Counted from the stretch's first letter, positions 42,823 to 51,556 are shown. The stretch is DNA of 64,000 bases from JAJCYK01 sp965224285 (GCA_965224285.1 OZ245043.1:3348001-3412000), one strand, 5' to 3'. Numbers and translations: made by a program. Notes: generated by a model from the letters alone, not told the origin.

Positions 42823-43374
42823 GTGGCGACTCCGGGAAAACCTTTGTACGATGATCACGATCTACTGGCATTACTATGGCAGGATGATCGGCGTGGATTG
42901 GAAATCCTGTTTAAAGTTCATTACCGTAACCTTTATCAATTTGTATTCCTGATCACTAAGAATCGGGCGGTTTCAGAAGATGTAGTTCAGGAGGTTTTTA
43001 TCAAACTCTGGCGGCTTAGACATGAACTGCAACGATCCACAAAATTCAAACCATACTTGTTCAAAGCATGCCGCAATATGGCCCTCAACCAATTGGATTA
43101 TCAGAAAAAGCACCAATTCACTTCCAATAAACCGCAGCATATTCCGGCACCGAATGTAACTGATTCCCTTGAAACTAAGCAATTATCGGATTACCTTAGT
43201 CAAGCAGTAGAAAGACTGCCACCCAGGAGGCGGCTGATATTTCATATGAGTAGGTTTCAGGATATGACGTATCAGGAGATAGCCGACTACCTGGATATTT
43301 CCATAAAAACGGTTGAAAACCAGATTAGCGCAGCACTGAAGACACTGCGTAAGGGCCTTGCAGAATTTATTTAA
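42823..43374 (+). CDS. FecI-like ECF sigma factor (Bacteroidota sigma-70 family)
   Basis: A 183-residue sigma factor: region 2 at about 25-95 (HYRNLYQFVFLITKNRAVSED, VVQEVFIKLWRLRHELQ, PYLFKACRNMALNQLDY) and region 4 at about 120-175 (LPPRRRLIFHMSRFQDMTYQE, IADYLDISIKTVENQISAAL). These partner FecR-type regulators. The start is a GTG at 42823, which directly follows an in-frame three-codon ATG-AAT-TAG. The next gene codes for a FecR-like protein, supporting a cell-surface signalling role, but no TonB receptor is present. Confidence 0.92.
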   Translation: MATPGKPLYDDHDLLALLWQDDRRGLEILFKVHYRNLYQFVFLITKNRAVSEDVVQEVFIKLWRLRHELQRSTKFKPYLFKACRNMALNQLDYQKKHQFTSNKPQHIPAPNVTDSLETKQLSDYLSQAVERLPPRRRLIFHMSRFQDMTYQEIADYLDISIKTVENQISAALKTLRKGLAEFI

Positions 43375-43450
43375 CTGACTGCCAATAGTTTATAAATTTT
43401 TTTATTGACCCAATAGGGGAAGGGTATGAATTCTCGGTTATACTAAGACC

Positions 43451-44620
43451 ATGCAGGACCATTTAAATCCAGAGCCTCGAATTTGGAATTTGATCACCCG
43501 CAAGTTAAGTGGGGATATCACCAGCGATCAATTGGTGGAACTGCGCACCTGGCTGGAGCAGTACCCTGAAAGGGAGCAGTTTCTTACTGAGTTGGCGCTT
43601 TTATGGGATTCTGCTGCACACCGCGACCTTGATATACCTACCGAAATCATGGCCTGGAAACGTCTGGAGCCTCGCCTGCAAGACGATCAGGTATCATCAA
43701 TTTCCTTAGACAATCGAGAGCAGCCTCCGTATTTCAAGTGGCTGGCGATAGGGGCCTTCATAATATTTACTGCAGCAGCGGCAATTTTTTGGTTGATCTC
43801 CGATTCTGACCCTCAACCATCACTCAGTGAGTCACATGAACTGATCCCGGGATCCATGGAGATTGCGCAAGAAAATTTATTTACCAAGGTGAAAAGTGAT
43901 TCCGTGAGTCATATTAGACTGCCTGATGGAAGCTGGGTATGGCTTAATAAGGATTCCAATATCAATTTTTCGCCATCATTTGGAATCAATACCAGGGAGT
44001 TGCAACTAAGTGGCGAAGCATATTTTGAAGTTCGAAATGATCAAAGAATACCATTTATCATTAAAACACCTCATACCCAAACCCGGGTGTTAGGCACATC
44101 TTTTAATTTAAAGGCCTATGAGCAAAGTCCGGTGGAGTTGAAGGTTGTTGAAGGTACTGTGACCTTTTCTGAAAATAATCCCAATACCGCCACGGATACC
44201 TTATTGGTATTGAAAGCAGGGGAGGATGCAATTTGGTCAGAGGATGAGGGCAGGATACGTAAAATTCAGCGAAAAGATGATCACTTTCTGGACTGGAAGT
44301 ATGCCTTAGAGTATAAACTGGAGATTTCTTCACCCGCTGAGTTTCTGTCGGGTAATTGGAGATCCAAGATAAATGATCTTGACCATACTGAAATAGAAGG
44401 TGTAATTCACAATCACGCCAAATTAGCCACCTATCACGAAATTAAAATGAGGGTGCAGTATTACCATAAAAAGAGGGAAAGGATGATCACTTTTGATTTT
44501 ATGGTCCATCAATCTGTGGCGCCAGGTGAAACTATCGATTATCAGTATTCCCTTACCGATGAGTCCAGCCAGATGGGAGAGATACAGGTAAAAATTATAG
44601 ATGCAAGTGTTAACCATTAA
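43451..44620 (+). CDS. FecR-like anti-sigma regulator with unusual C-terminus
   Basis: A 389-residue protein with an N-terminal cytoplasmic helical domain (1-90), one membrane segment (about 97-116, WLAIGAFIIFTAAAAIFWLI), and a periplasmic FecR domain (about 140-240: IRLPDGSWVWLNKDSNINF, LQLSGEAYFEVRN, TRVLGTSFNLKAYE). The region after 285 is not the usual DUF4974 secretin-like domain; it reads as a beta-sandwich (EIEGVIHNHAKLATYHEIKM, YYHKKRERMITFDFMVHQSV, APGETIDYQYSLTD) of the FxLYD type found in envelope proteins. It should inhibit or activate the sigma factor encoded upstream. The next gene codes for bactofilin rather than a TonB receptor. Confidence 0.82.
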   Translation: MQDHLNPEPRIWNLITRKLSGDITSDQLVELRTWLEQYPEREQFLTELALLWDSAAHRDLDIPTEIMAWKRLEPRLQDDQVSSISLDNREQPPYFKWLAIGAFIIFTAAAAIFWLISDSDPQPSLSESHELIPGSMEIAQENLFTKVKSDSVSHIRLPDGSWVWLNKDSNINFSPSFGINTRELQLSGEAYFEVRNDQRIPFIIKTPHTQTRVLGTSFNLKAYEQSPVELKVVEGTVTFSENNPNTATDTLLVLKAGEDAIWSEDEGRIRKIQRKDDHFLDWKYALEYKLEISSPAEFLSGNWRSKINDLDHTEIEGVIHNHAKLATYHEIKMRVQYYHKKRERMITFDFMVHQSVAPGETIDYQYSLTDESSQMGEIQVKIIDASVNH

Positions 44621-44645
44621 TAATTGTTTAATTAACTAAGAAGCT

Positions 44646-45095
44646 ATGTTTAGCAATCAAGAAAGAGATCCGCAATCAGCGCCAATGACCAATAATACGC
44701 TGGGAAGTGGCACTACCTTAAAGGGAAATTTATCCACCACCGGTAATTTGCGGGTCGATGGGAAAATAACAGGAGATGTCCGGACCGGAGCCAAGATGGT
44801 GCAGGGAGAAACCTCAGTTATTGAGGGAAATATTAAAGCCCAAAGCGCTGATATCGGAGGGAAGATCAAAGGGAAAGTAGTAGTGGACGATGTGCTGGTA
44901 CTGGAACCTAATTCCGTAATCCAGGGCGACATAGTCACCAACCGTCTGATCGTAGAAAGCGGAGCTAAATTTAACGGCCAGTGTAAGATAGGAGGAGATA
45001 TCAATGAATTTGAAACTGGTAAATCCAGTTCTCAAAAGGATAAAGGAAAAGAAGTATACAAGTTTGAACCAAAAACCAAAGCCTCCACGGCTTAA
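44646..45095 (+). CDS. Bactofilin (polymer-forming cytoskeletal protein)
   Basis: A 149-residue bactofilin: the central beta-helix runs about 20-115 with the regular GxxxxxGxV repeat (TLGSGTTLKGNLSTTGNLRV, DGKITGDVRTGAKMV, LVLEPNSVIQGDIVTNRLIV). Bactofilins polymerise into filaments and shape the cell envelope or organise other proteins at the membrane. It follows the FecR-like gene after 25 bases, which is unusual. The short charged tail (SSSQKDKGKEVYKFE) may contact partners. Confidence 0.92.
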   Translation: MFSNQERDPQSAPMTNNTLGSGTTLKGNLSTTGNLRVDGKITGDVRTGAKMVQGETSVIEGNIKAQSADIGGKIKGKVVVDDVLVLEPNSVIQGDIVTNRLIVESGAKFNGQCKIGGDINEFETGKSSSQKDKGKEVYKFEPKTKASTA

Positions 45096-45099
45096 AGCC

Positions 45100-45573
45100 A
45101 TGAAGAAATTTTTTTTAGCCCTGGTAACCATGCTGATTTTGCTATTTTTAACCATTCAGGCCCAGGGGCAGGATAGGGATTGGGGTATTGGATTGAGATT
45201 GGGCGATCCAACCGGAGTGACTGCCAAGAAATACTTCCCATCCAACAAAGCGCTAGAATTAGCCTTAGGTGCGGACCACAACGGGGATGGCATCACATTC
45301 TTAGTACATTACCTTATACACCATCCCATTAGTGATGCTCCGGGATTAGACTGGTACGTTGGATTTGGTGGCCAGATCGAGGACAATGACCGCAAAGACC
45401 GTGATGACGATGATGACGTGGAGCTTGGAGCAGATGGGGTTATCGGGTTGGAGTATACCTTCGCTCAGAGTAGGTTATCCGCATTTTTGGACGTAATTTT
45501 ATTCCTTGAATTGATTGACGATCCCCTTGACCTGGAATTGGACGCAGGGATCGGATTGAGATATAATTTTTGA
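45100..45573 (+). CDS. Small outer-membrane beta-barrel protein
   Basis: A 157-residue exported protein. The signal peptide starts with MKKFFLALVTMLILLFLT; I use the ATG at 45100, 4 bases after the bactofilin stop, because an earlier frame start (45004) would overlap bactofilin. The mature part has alternating strands (WGIGLRLGDPTGVTAKKYF, ALELALGADHNGDG, LDWYVGFGGQIEDNDRKDR, ELDAGIGLRYNF) and an acidic loop DRKDRDDDDDVELG. The aromatic C-terminus fits an outer-membrane barrel. Confidence 0.78.
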   Translation: MKKFFLALVTMLILLFLTIQAQGQDRDWGIGLRLGDPTGVTAKKYFPSNKALELALGADHNGDGITFLVHYLIHHPISDAPGLDWYVGFGGQIEDNDRKDRDDDDDVELGADGVIGLEYTFAQSRLSAFLDVILFLELIDDPLDLELDAGIGLRYNF

Positions 45574-45590
45574 AACTATTTTTTACTATT

Positions 45591-46265
45591 ATGAAAAATT
45601 CTTTGATAATCATCATTGTATTAATAATGACCCAGATTACGGGTTGTGCAAACTGGAGTAACACTGCCAAAGGCGGGGTTATAGGTACCGCCGCAGGTGG
45701 CGCTGTTGGTGCTGCAATCGGAAAGGCCACTGGTAATACCGCCAGAGGGGCTATTATCGGCGCGGCTGTCGGTGGAACGGCTGGCTTATTGATTGGCCGT
45801 AGAATGGATAAACAGGCTGAAGAAATGCAAAGAGATCTTGAGAATGCCCGTATTGAACGGGTAGGAGAAGGAATTGTGGTAACTTTTGATTCCGGGATAT
45901 TATTTGATTTCGATAAATCAGCCTTGAGACCGGTGGCCAAAGAGAATATCAGTGACCTGGCCACTACTTTACAAAAGTATGACGATACCGATGTAATGAT
46001 CGTAGGGCACTCCGACAGCAAGGGGGATGAGAGTTATAACATGACTTTGTCCGAACAGCGTGCTCAAGCTGTCTCATCATATGTAGCCTCAAACGGCGTC
46101 GATGCTTCAAGGCTCATTGAAGTGGGCAAAGGTGAAACCGACCCTATTGCGGAGAATGACACCGAAGCAGGGCGTCAGCAAAACCGCAGAGTGGAGATCG
46201 CCATCTATGCCAACGAAAAAATGAAGCGGGCGGCTAAAAGAGGGGACCTGGAAGTAGATAATTAA
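45591..46265 (+). CDS. OmpA-family lipoprotein with glycine-zipper domain
   Basis: A 224-residue protein with lipobox ITGC (near residue 17), a glycine-zipper stretch (about 23-75, GGVIGTAAGGAVGAAIGKAT and AIIGAAVGGTAGLLIGRRMD) that can pack in membranes, a short helix, then an OmpA-like peptidoglycan-binding domain (about 95-215: FDSGILFDFDKSALRPVAKE, DVMIVGHSDSKGDESYNM, NRRVEIAIYAN). It tethers the outer membrane to the cell wall. I start at ATG 45591; an upstream TTG is less likely. Last gene of the sigma-bactofilin cluster, closed by a terminator. Confidence 0.88.
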   Translation: MKNSLIIIIVLIMTQITGCANWSNTAKGGVIGTAAGGAVGAAIGKATGNTARGAIIGAAVGGTAGLLIGRRMDKQAEEMQRDLENARIERVGEGIVVTFDSGILFDFDKSALRPVAKENISDLATTLQKYDDTDVMIVGHSDSKGDESYNMTLSEQRAQAVSSYVASNGVDASRLIEVGKGETDPIAENDTEAGRQQNRRVEIAIYANEKMKRAAKRGDLEVDN

Positions 46266-46290
46266 GCCGATTAGCCAAAATTATTTTATG

Positions 46291-46326
46291 GTCCCCGGAT
46301 GACACTGATCTCCGGGGACTTTTTTT
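46291..46326 (+). terminator. Rho-independent terminator after the OmpA-like gene
   Basis: GTCCCCGGA (46291-46299) pairs fully with TCCGGGGAC (46311-46319) around an 11-base loop, followed by a run of seven T (46320-46326). It also overlaps the end of the converging amidohydrolase gene, whose stop codon begins at 46327. Confidence 0.9.
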
Positions 46327-47764
46327 ATTCTCCTATGGGTGGCGGACCGTCCGGAACAATTCCCTGGTAAACGTAGTCACCCTTCCTCTCCTTAAATTCC
46401 TGCTTGACTTGCTCTCGCAGTTTGGGATCCTCAAAAAGGTCGACCATAGTCATGGAAAGGGCTTTGGCGGCATAAATCATCCCCTTGTGACCAATAGACA
46501 TCCCGGCGCAAGCCACCACTGCCCAGCTGTGCCAGGGTGTATCCTTGGGAGCGGTAGTCACTGATAACCTGATAACCGGTACCACGAAGCTCACATCCCC
46601 GACATCTGAAGAACCGCCACCTGGATTTTCCAAGGTTTCTCTCATGGGTTTAATACTTGCATCCAATCCCACTGTTTCCTTACCGGTGACCTCTTGTATT
46701 TTTTTGGCGAAAGCCGTTTCCTCATCAGTGTAAGATATGTCTCCCAGGTATTCAAGGTTTTTCTGCAGCCGACTTCCGCCGGTCCGATTTACCAGGACTT
46801 CATGCACACCTGAAATCAATGAGATCTTATGTTCCACATTAGCCATAATAGCGGCTCCTTCGGCCATTTCTTCAACTCTTTTCCACACCTTTTCCATACC
46901 TTCCCTTTTTGTATCCCTCACCCTGACCCATATTCTGGCGTAATCAGGCACCACATTGACCACTTTCCCGGCATCTTGAATATGGTAGTGAATTCTTACC
47001 GTGGGCTTTACATGCTCCCTATAGAAATTGATACCGTTGGTATAGAGTTCAACAGCATCTGAAGCGCTGCGGCCATTCCAGGGATCGCTGGCGGCATGGG
47101 CCGCCTGACCATAAAATTCTACCATAAAATCCACTAACGCTAATGAACTTTGAACTGCTGATTCAGTTTCATCTGCGGGATGCCAATCCATCATCACGTC
47201 AACGTCATCGAACACTCCAGCCCGGATCATCCACAATTTTCCGAAGAACTTTTCCTCAGCAGGGGTTCCATAAAACCTCACCGTACCCTCCAGGCGTCCG
47301 GCTGTGATCAAATCCTTTATAGCCACTGCCGCGCCCAATGAGGCTACTCCGAAAAGATTATGTCCGCAGCCATGGCCGGGAGCCCCCTCGTTACGGGGGT
47401 CTTTCTCCGGGACAGCTTTTTGAGAAAGTCCCGGAAGCGCATCAAACTCCCCCAAAATACCGATAACAGGTTGACCAGATCCGTATTCCGCAATTATAGC
47501 GGTGGGAATATCCGCTACTCCCTGCCTTACCTCAAATCCCTGCGTTTTTGCATAGTCGGCCAACGCCTGGGCAGATTGAGTTTCCTGAAAAGCAATCTCT
47601 TCAAAAGACCAGATCTGATCACTAAGTTCAATTAGTTCATTGGTGCGGTTGTCAATAGCCTCTATTACAGACTGCTTGCTCTTATTAATTCGGGGTTTTT
47701 TCTGTCCATGTACGGTATTGACCGCTATTGCCAGAAGTACAACTATACTGAATAGAATCTGCAT
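46325..47764 (-). CDS. Exported M20-family amidohydrolase (AbgB-like)
   Basis: A 479-residue protein with a signal peptide (MQILFSIVVLLAIAVNTVHG). Zinc-binding and dimerisation features of the M20/AbgB type: GILGEFDALPGLSQKAVPE, GAPGHGCGHNLFGVASLGAA, YGTPAEEKFFGKLWMIRAG and GGSSDVGDVSFVVPVIRLS. AbgB-like enzymes cleave p-aminobenzoyl-glutamate or similar amides; the exported form suggests scavenging outside the cytoplasm. I use ATG 47764, which gives a proper signal peptide, rather than the upstream start at 47818. Divergent from the next amidohydrolase. Confidence 0.85.
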   Translation of the reverse strand: MQILFSIVVLLAIAVNTVHGQKKPRINKSKQSVIEAIDNRTNELIELSDQIWSFEEIAFQETQSAQALADYAKTQGFEVRQGVADIPTAIIAEYGSGQPVIGILGEFDALPGLSQKAVPEKDPRNEGAPGHGCGHNLFGVASLGAAVAIKDLITAGRLEGTVRFYGTPAEEKFFGKLWMIRAGVFDDVDVMMDWHPADETESAVQSSLALVDFMVEFYGQAAHAASDPWNGRSASDAVELYTNGINFYREHVKPTVRIHYHIQDAGKVVNVVPDYARIWVRVRDTKREGMEKVWKRVEEMAEGAAIMANVEHKISLISGVHEVLVNRTGGSRLQKNLEYLGDISYTDEETAFAKKIQEVTGKETVGLDASIKPMRETLENPGGGSSDVGDVSFVVPVIRLSVTTAPKDTPWHSWAVVACAGMSIGHKGMIYAAKALSMTMVDLFEDPKLREQVKQEFKERKGDYVYQGIVPDGPPPIGE

Positions 47765-47954
47765 GAAAGTAGGTAATTTAATGTTCGAGATAAGATAGCC
47801 AATATTATAGAAATGCAAAACCAGTGCAAGTCAGTATGCAGACTAGTCATTACCGGCTGACAATTTGATCAGGACAAGCTTTGACCTTATATCATGGTTT
47901 TAAATTATCGGTTAAATTCCTATCTTCATTGCCCCAAAAGTAAACGCATATTCT

Positions 47955-49235
47955 ATGAATATTACCCGATATATCGCAAGCGCCTTAATCATATTTTGTA
48001 ATTACAGTCTATGGGCTCAACAGACCTATATTCACGCCGGCAAAGTGATCGATGGCCAGGATAACAAAGTATTGAGTGAAATGACTATCGTGGTAGAAGG
48101 AAGTACCATAAAGGACGTTCAAAAGGGCTATCAGGATCCCGGAGAACACCAGCTGATAGACCTCAAGGCACATACCCTCATGCCGGGCCTGATGGATATG
48201 CATGTTCATATCGAACACGAGTCCAGCCCCAAGCGTTACCTGGAACGGTTTACCATGAATAAGGAAGACGTAGCCTTTCGAGCTGCTACTTATGCACATC
48301 GTACCTTAATGGCAGGTTTCACCACTGTCCGCGATGTAGGTGGCAGTGGGGTGAATATTGCCCTGGGTAATGCCATAGCACAAGGTTGGGCCGTGGGACC
48401 AAGAATCTATACCTCAGGTAAAAGCCTTGCTACCACCGGAGGTCATGCCGATCCTACCAATGGCGCCAAAACCGGATTATACCAGGATCCTGGACCGGAA
48501 GATGGCGTGGTCAATGGCCCGTGGGAGGCTCGACAAGCGGTCAGGCAACGCTATAAAAACGGCGCAGATCTAATTAAAATTACCGCTACTGGCGGTGTCT
48601 TGAGCATGGCGGCCAGCGGGCAAAATCCACAATTTACCATGGAAGAGCTGCAAGCTATCGTTGAAACCGCAGAAGAATACGGTATGCATGTAGCGGCTCA
48701 TGCCCACGGCACAGAAGGGATGAAACGGGCGGTTATGGCAGGAGTTCGCTCAATTGAACACGGGACCTACATGACAGAAGAAGTGATGGACCTGATGATC
48801 GAGAAGGGCACCTTTTATGTACCTACAATTATAGCTGGCAGGTTTGTGGCAGAAAAGGCTGCAATCGACGGATACTACCCTGAGGTAATCGTACCCAAGG
48901 CGCTGGCCATCGGTCCGGTGATTGAGAGTACCTTTGCCAAAGCTTATAAACGGGGAGTTAAAATAGTTTTTGGTACAGATACCGGAGTTTCTATACACGG
49001 TGAGAATGGGAACGAATTTATTTACATGGTGGAGAATGGCATGCCACCATTGGAGGCTATCCTGGCTGCGACGGTCACAGCCTCAGAATTGTTGGGAGTA
49101 GAAGAGCAACTGGGGAAAATAAAACCGGGAATGCTGGCTGATTTGGTGGCTGTGGAAGGAGATCCAGTGGCCGATATCAACAACATGACCAAAGTGCGGT
49201 TTGTAATGAAAGACGGAGTGGTGTACAAACAGTAA
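47955..49235 (+). CDS. Exported amidohydrolase (imidazolonepropionase-like superfamily)
   Basis: A 426-residue protein with signal peptide (NITRYIASALIIFCNYSLWA). The metal centre of the amidohydrolase fold is visible: MDMHVHIEHE (HxH), carboxylated-Lys segment LIKITATGGVLS, HAHG in HVAAHAHGTEGMKRAVMAG, the SIEHGTYM His and the Asp in FGTDTGVSIHGENGNEF. Such enzymes hydrolyse cyclic amides or Xaa-Pro dipeptides. It follows a divergent M20 gene. The preceding 190-base gap has no clear promoter. Confidence 0.87.
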   Translation: MNITRYIASALIIFCNYSLWAQQTYIHAGKVIDGQDNKVLSEMTIVVEGSTIKDVQKGYQDPGEHQLIDLKAHTLMPGLMDMHVHIEHESSPKRYLERFTMNKEDVAFRAATYAHRTLMAGFTTVRDVGGSGVNIALGNAIAQGWAVGPRIYTSGKSLATTGGHADPTNGAKTGLYQDPGPEDGVVNGPWEARQAVRQRYKNGADLIKITATGGVLSMAASGQNPQFTMEELQAIVETAEEYGMHVAAHAHGTEGMKRAVMAGVRSIEHGTYMTEEVMDLMIEKGTFYVPTIIAGRFVAEKAAIDGYYPEVIVPKALAIGPVIESTFAKAYKRGVKIVFGTDTGVSIHGENGNEFIYMVENGMPPLEAILAATVTASELLGVEEQLGKIKPGMLADLVAVEGDPVADINNMTKVRFVMKDGVVYKQ

Positions 49236-49325
49236 AGAAAGAAGTGGGTGGGAAAAGACCACAAGTACCGGAAAATGCTACATTTTTGTAAGTTTAAGAG
49301 TATAAGCAATATGGTGAAAAGGTAG

Positions 49326-50168
49326 ATGGCTTGGTTCAGAAGAAAAGATAAAGGGATCCAGACCCCCACAGAAGCGAAAAAGGAAGCCCCGGATGGACTT
49401 TGGTACAAAACTCCCAAAGGCCATCCCATTCATGTCAGGGAACTAAAAAACAATGCTTATGTAAGTCCTAAAGACGGGTATCATTTCCGGATTGGTTCCA
49501 AAGAATACTTTAGTATCATTTTTGACCAGGGGAAATTTGAAGAGTTGGACGCAGAAATGATGGCCGCGGATCCTTTGCAGTTTGCCGACAGCAAACCTTA
49601 TCCCGAACGAATTAAAGCCAGTCAGGAGAAATCCAATTTAAAGGAAGCAGTCAGGTCCGCCTATGGGAAAATGAACGATATCCCCATAGTGGTATGTTGT
49701 ATGGACTTCGACTTCATTGCCGGCTCCATGGGGTCGGTGGTAGGAGAAAAAATAGCCAATGCCATCGATCATTGCCTGGAGAAACGAAAGCCACTGCTGA
49801 TCATATCAAAATCCGGGGGGGCACGAATGATGGAGGCAGGCTATTCCCTGATGCAGATGGCTAAGACCTCTGCCAAATTAACCCAATTAAGCGATGCCCG
49901 CTTGCCGTACATCAGTTTAATGACTGACCCCACGACAGGGGGCGTAACGGCATCCTTTGCAATGTTAGGGGATTTTAATATCGCCGAGCCGGGAGCGCTT
50001 ATCGGATTTGCCGGCCCCCGGGTAATTCGGGAGACCATTGGCAAAAGCTTACCTAAGGGCTTTCAAAGTGCCGAGTTTGTATTAGACCATGGTTTCCTTG
50101 ATTTTATTGTAGATCGACGAGAACTAAAGTCCAAACTTACTACTCTGCTCACCATGATTTTAGAGTAG
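49326..50168 (+). CDS. accD: Acetyl-CoA carboxylase carboxyltransferase subunit beta, zinc-finger-less type
   Basis: AccD transfers the carboxyl group from biotin to acetyl-CoA with AccA, giving malonyl-CoA for fatty acid synthesis. The carboxyltransferase core is intact (ISKSGGARMMEAGYSLMQM, LMTDPTTGGVTASFAMLGD, IAEPGALIGFAGPRVIRET). The N-terminal zinc finger, which normally carries four Cys, is replaced by GLWYKTPKGHPIHVRELKNN and YVSPKDGYHFRIG, without any of the Cys. I recall this as usual for related Bacteroidota, so it is not a broken gene. accA is not here. Confidence 0.92.
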   Translation: MAWFRRKDKGIQTPTEAKKEAPDGLWYKTPKGHPIHVRELKNNAYVSPKDGYHFRIGSKEYFSIIFDQGKFEELDAEMMAADPLQFADSKPYPERIKASQEKSNLKEAVRSAYGKMNDIPIVVCCMDFDFIAGSMGSVVGEKIANAIDHCLEKRKPLLIISKSGGARMMEAGYSLMQMAKTSAKLTQLSDARLPYISLMTDPTTGGVTASFAMLGDFNIAEPGALIGFAGPRVIRETIGKSLPKGFQSAEFVLDHGFLDFIVDRRELKSKLTTLLTMILE

Positions 50169-50186
50169 CAAATTCTTGTAACCCCG

Positions 50187-50219
50187 GTTGTCTGTTTCGC
50201 AGTTATTAATATATATTTG
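50187..50219 (+). promoter_or_regulatory. Candidate promoter of nqrF
   Basis: An exact TAnnTTTG element, TATATTTG (50212-50219), with GTTG (50187-50190) 21 bases upstream. The leader would be about 20 bases. It suggests nqrF has its own promoter apart from accD. Confidence 0.45.
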
Positions 50220-50242
50220 TAGCGGTTCGAAACTAAGTTTTT

Positions 50243-51547
50243 ATGACTACCATTATCACCGGGATAATCGCTTTTACCATCATCATTTTATTACTAGTGA
50301 TGATCCTATTGTACGCTCAGAGTAAACTGGTACAAACTGGTGATGTAAAGATCGTGATTAACGGGGATGAAAGTAATGCCATTGTTACCTCGGCTGGCTC
50401 TACCTTATTGTCTACGCTTTCCAGTGAAAAATTATTTCTTCCTTCAGCTTGCGGGGGAGGAGGCACCTGTGCCATGTGCAAATGTGTTATTGAAGAAGGT
50501 GGAGGAGAAGTACTACCTACAGAAGTAGGTCACCTGAGCCGTAGTGAACAAAAAGAGAACGTGCGGCTGGCCTGTCAGGTAAAAGTAAAGCAGGATATGA
50601 CTATCCGCATCCCTGAAGAGATTTTTGGGATCAAAAAATGGGATTGCGAGGTAGTATCAAATTACAATGTTTCCACTTTCATTAAGGAATTCGTAGTAAA
50701 ACTTCCACCGGGTGAAGCATTGGACTTTAAATCCGGGGGCTATATTCAGATTGATGTGCCAGAGTGTATAGTCAATTTCAAAGACATGGAAATTCAACCA
50801 AAGCCGGAATTGGAACATCCGGATGACGTTTTCAAGTCAGATTGGGATAAATTCGGTATGTGGGATCTGCAGATGAAAAATGACGAACCCATTTTCCGCG
50901 CATACTCCATGGCCAACCATCCTGCGGAAGGTGATATTATAATGTTGAATATCAGGATTGCTACTCCTCCTTGGGACCGCTCGGCAGGTAAATTTATGTC
51001 GGTTAACCCCGGGATATGCAGTTCATACGTTTTTTCCAGAAAGCCTGGAGATAAAGTGACCATCTCCGGACCCTACGGGGAATTCTTTATCAACGAAGCC
51101 ACTAAGAGGGAGATGATATATATCGGAGGTGGTGCGGGAATGGCGCCCCTAAGGTCACATATATTCCATTTATTCCATACGGAGAAAACCGACCGAAAAG
51201 TATCCTATTGGTATGGGGGAAGGTCGAAAAAGGAACTCTTCTACACCAATCATTTCAGGAATATTGAAAAGGAATTTCCTAATTTTAATTTCTACATCGC
51301 CCTATCCGAGCCCTTGCCGGATGATGATTGGGTGGTGAAAAAGTCGCTTGAAGACCCGGAAGGTGACGGATACCTGGGTTTTATCCATCAAGCCCTGTTT
51401 GATAACTACCTGGGTGATCATCCTGAACCAGAGGAGGTGGAATATTATCTTTGTGGACCGCCTTTGATGAACGCTGCAGTGCTGAAGATGCTGGATGATC
51501 TCGGTATTCCCAAAGAGAATATCCGCTTTGACGACTTCGGAGGATAA
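50243..51547 (+). CDS. nqrF: Na+-translocating NADH:quinone reductase subunit F
   Basis: NqrF takes electrons from NADH through FAD and a [2Fe-2S] centre into the sodium-pumping NQR complex of the inner membrane. The 434-residue protein has an N-terminal anchor (about 3-24), a plant-type ferredoxin domain with cysteines in ACGGGGTCAMCKCVIEEG and the later ACQVK, and an FNR-like FAD/NAD domain (FRAYSMANHPAEGD, YIGGGAGMAPLRSHIFH, YYLCGPPLMNAAVLKML). The other five nqr genes are not adjacent, so the operon is split in this genome. A terminator follows. Confidence 0.93.
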   Translation: MTTIITGIIAFTIIILLLVMILLYAQSKLVQTGDVKIVINGDESNAIVTSAGSTLLSTLSSEKLFLPSACGGGGTCAMCKCVIEEGGGEVLPTEVGHLSRSEQKENVRLACQVKVKQDMTIRIPEEIFGIKKWDCEVVSNYNVSTFIKEFVVKLPPGEALDFKSGGYIQIDVPECIVNFKDMEIQPKPELEHPDDVFKSDWDKFGMWDLQMKNDEPIFRAYSMANHPAEGDIIMLNIRIATPPWDRSAGKFMSVNPGICSSYVFSRKPGDKVTISGPYGEFFINEATKREMIYIGGGAGMAPLRSHIFHLFHTEKTDRKVSYWYGGRSKKELFYTNHFRNIEKEFPNFNFYIALSEPLPDDDWVVKKSLEDPEGDGYLGFIHQALFDNYLGDHPEPEEVEYYLCGPPLMNAAVLKMLDDLGIPKENIRFDDFGG

Positions 51548-51556
51548 GGCATCATG

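Noticed and set aside
44657..45004. 115-codon minus-strand frame opposite bactofilin
   Set aside because: It mirrors the regular repeats of the bactofilin beta-helix and has no independent support.
45004..45099. Earlier start for the small barrel gene within bactofilin
   Set aside because: The ATG at 45100 gives a proper signal peptide and avoids a 92-base overlap.
45440..46021. 193-codon open frame on the minus strand, opposite the OmpA-like gene
   Set aside because: It runs antisense to a strong lipoprotein/OmpA gene and its translation (Pro/Ala-rich, copying the glycine zipper) looks like a shadow.
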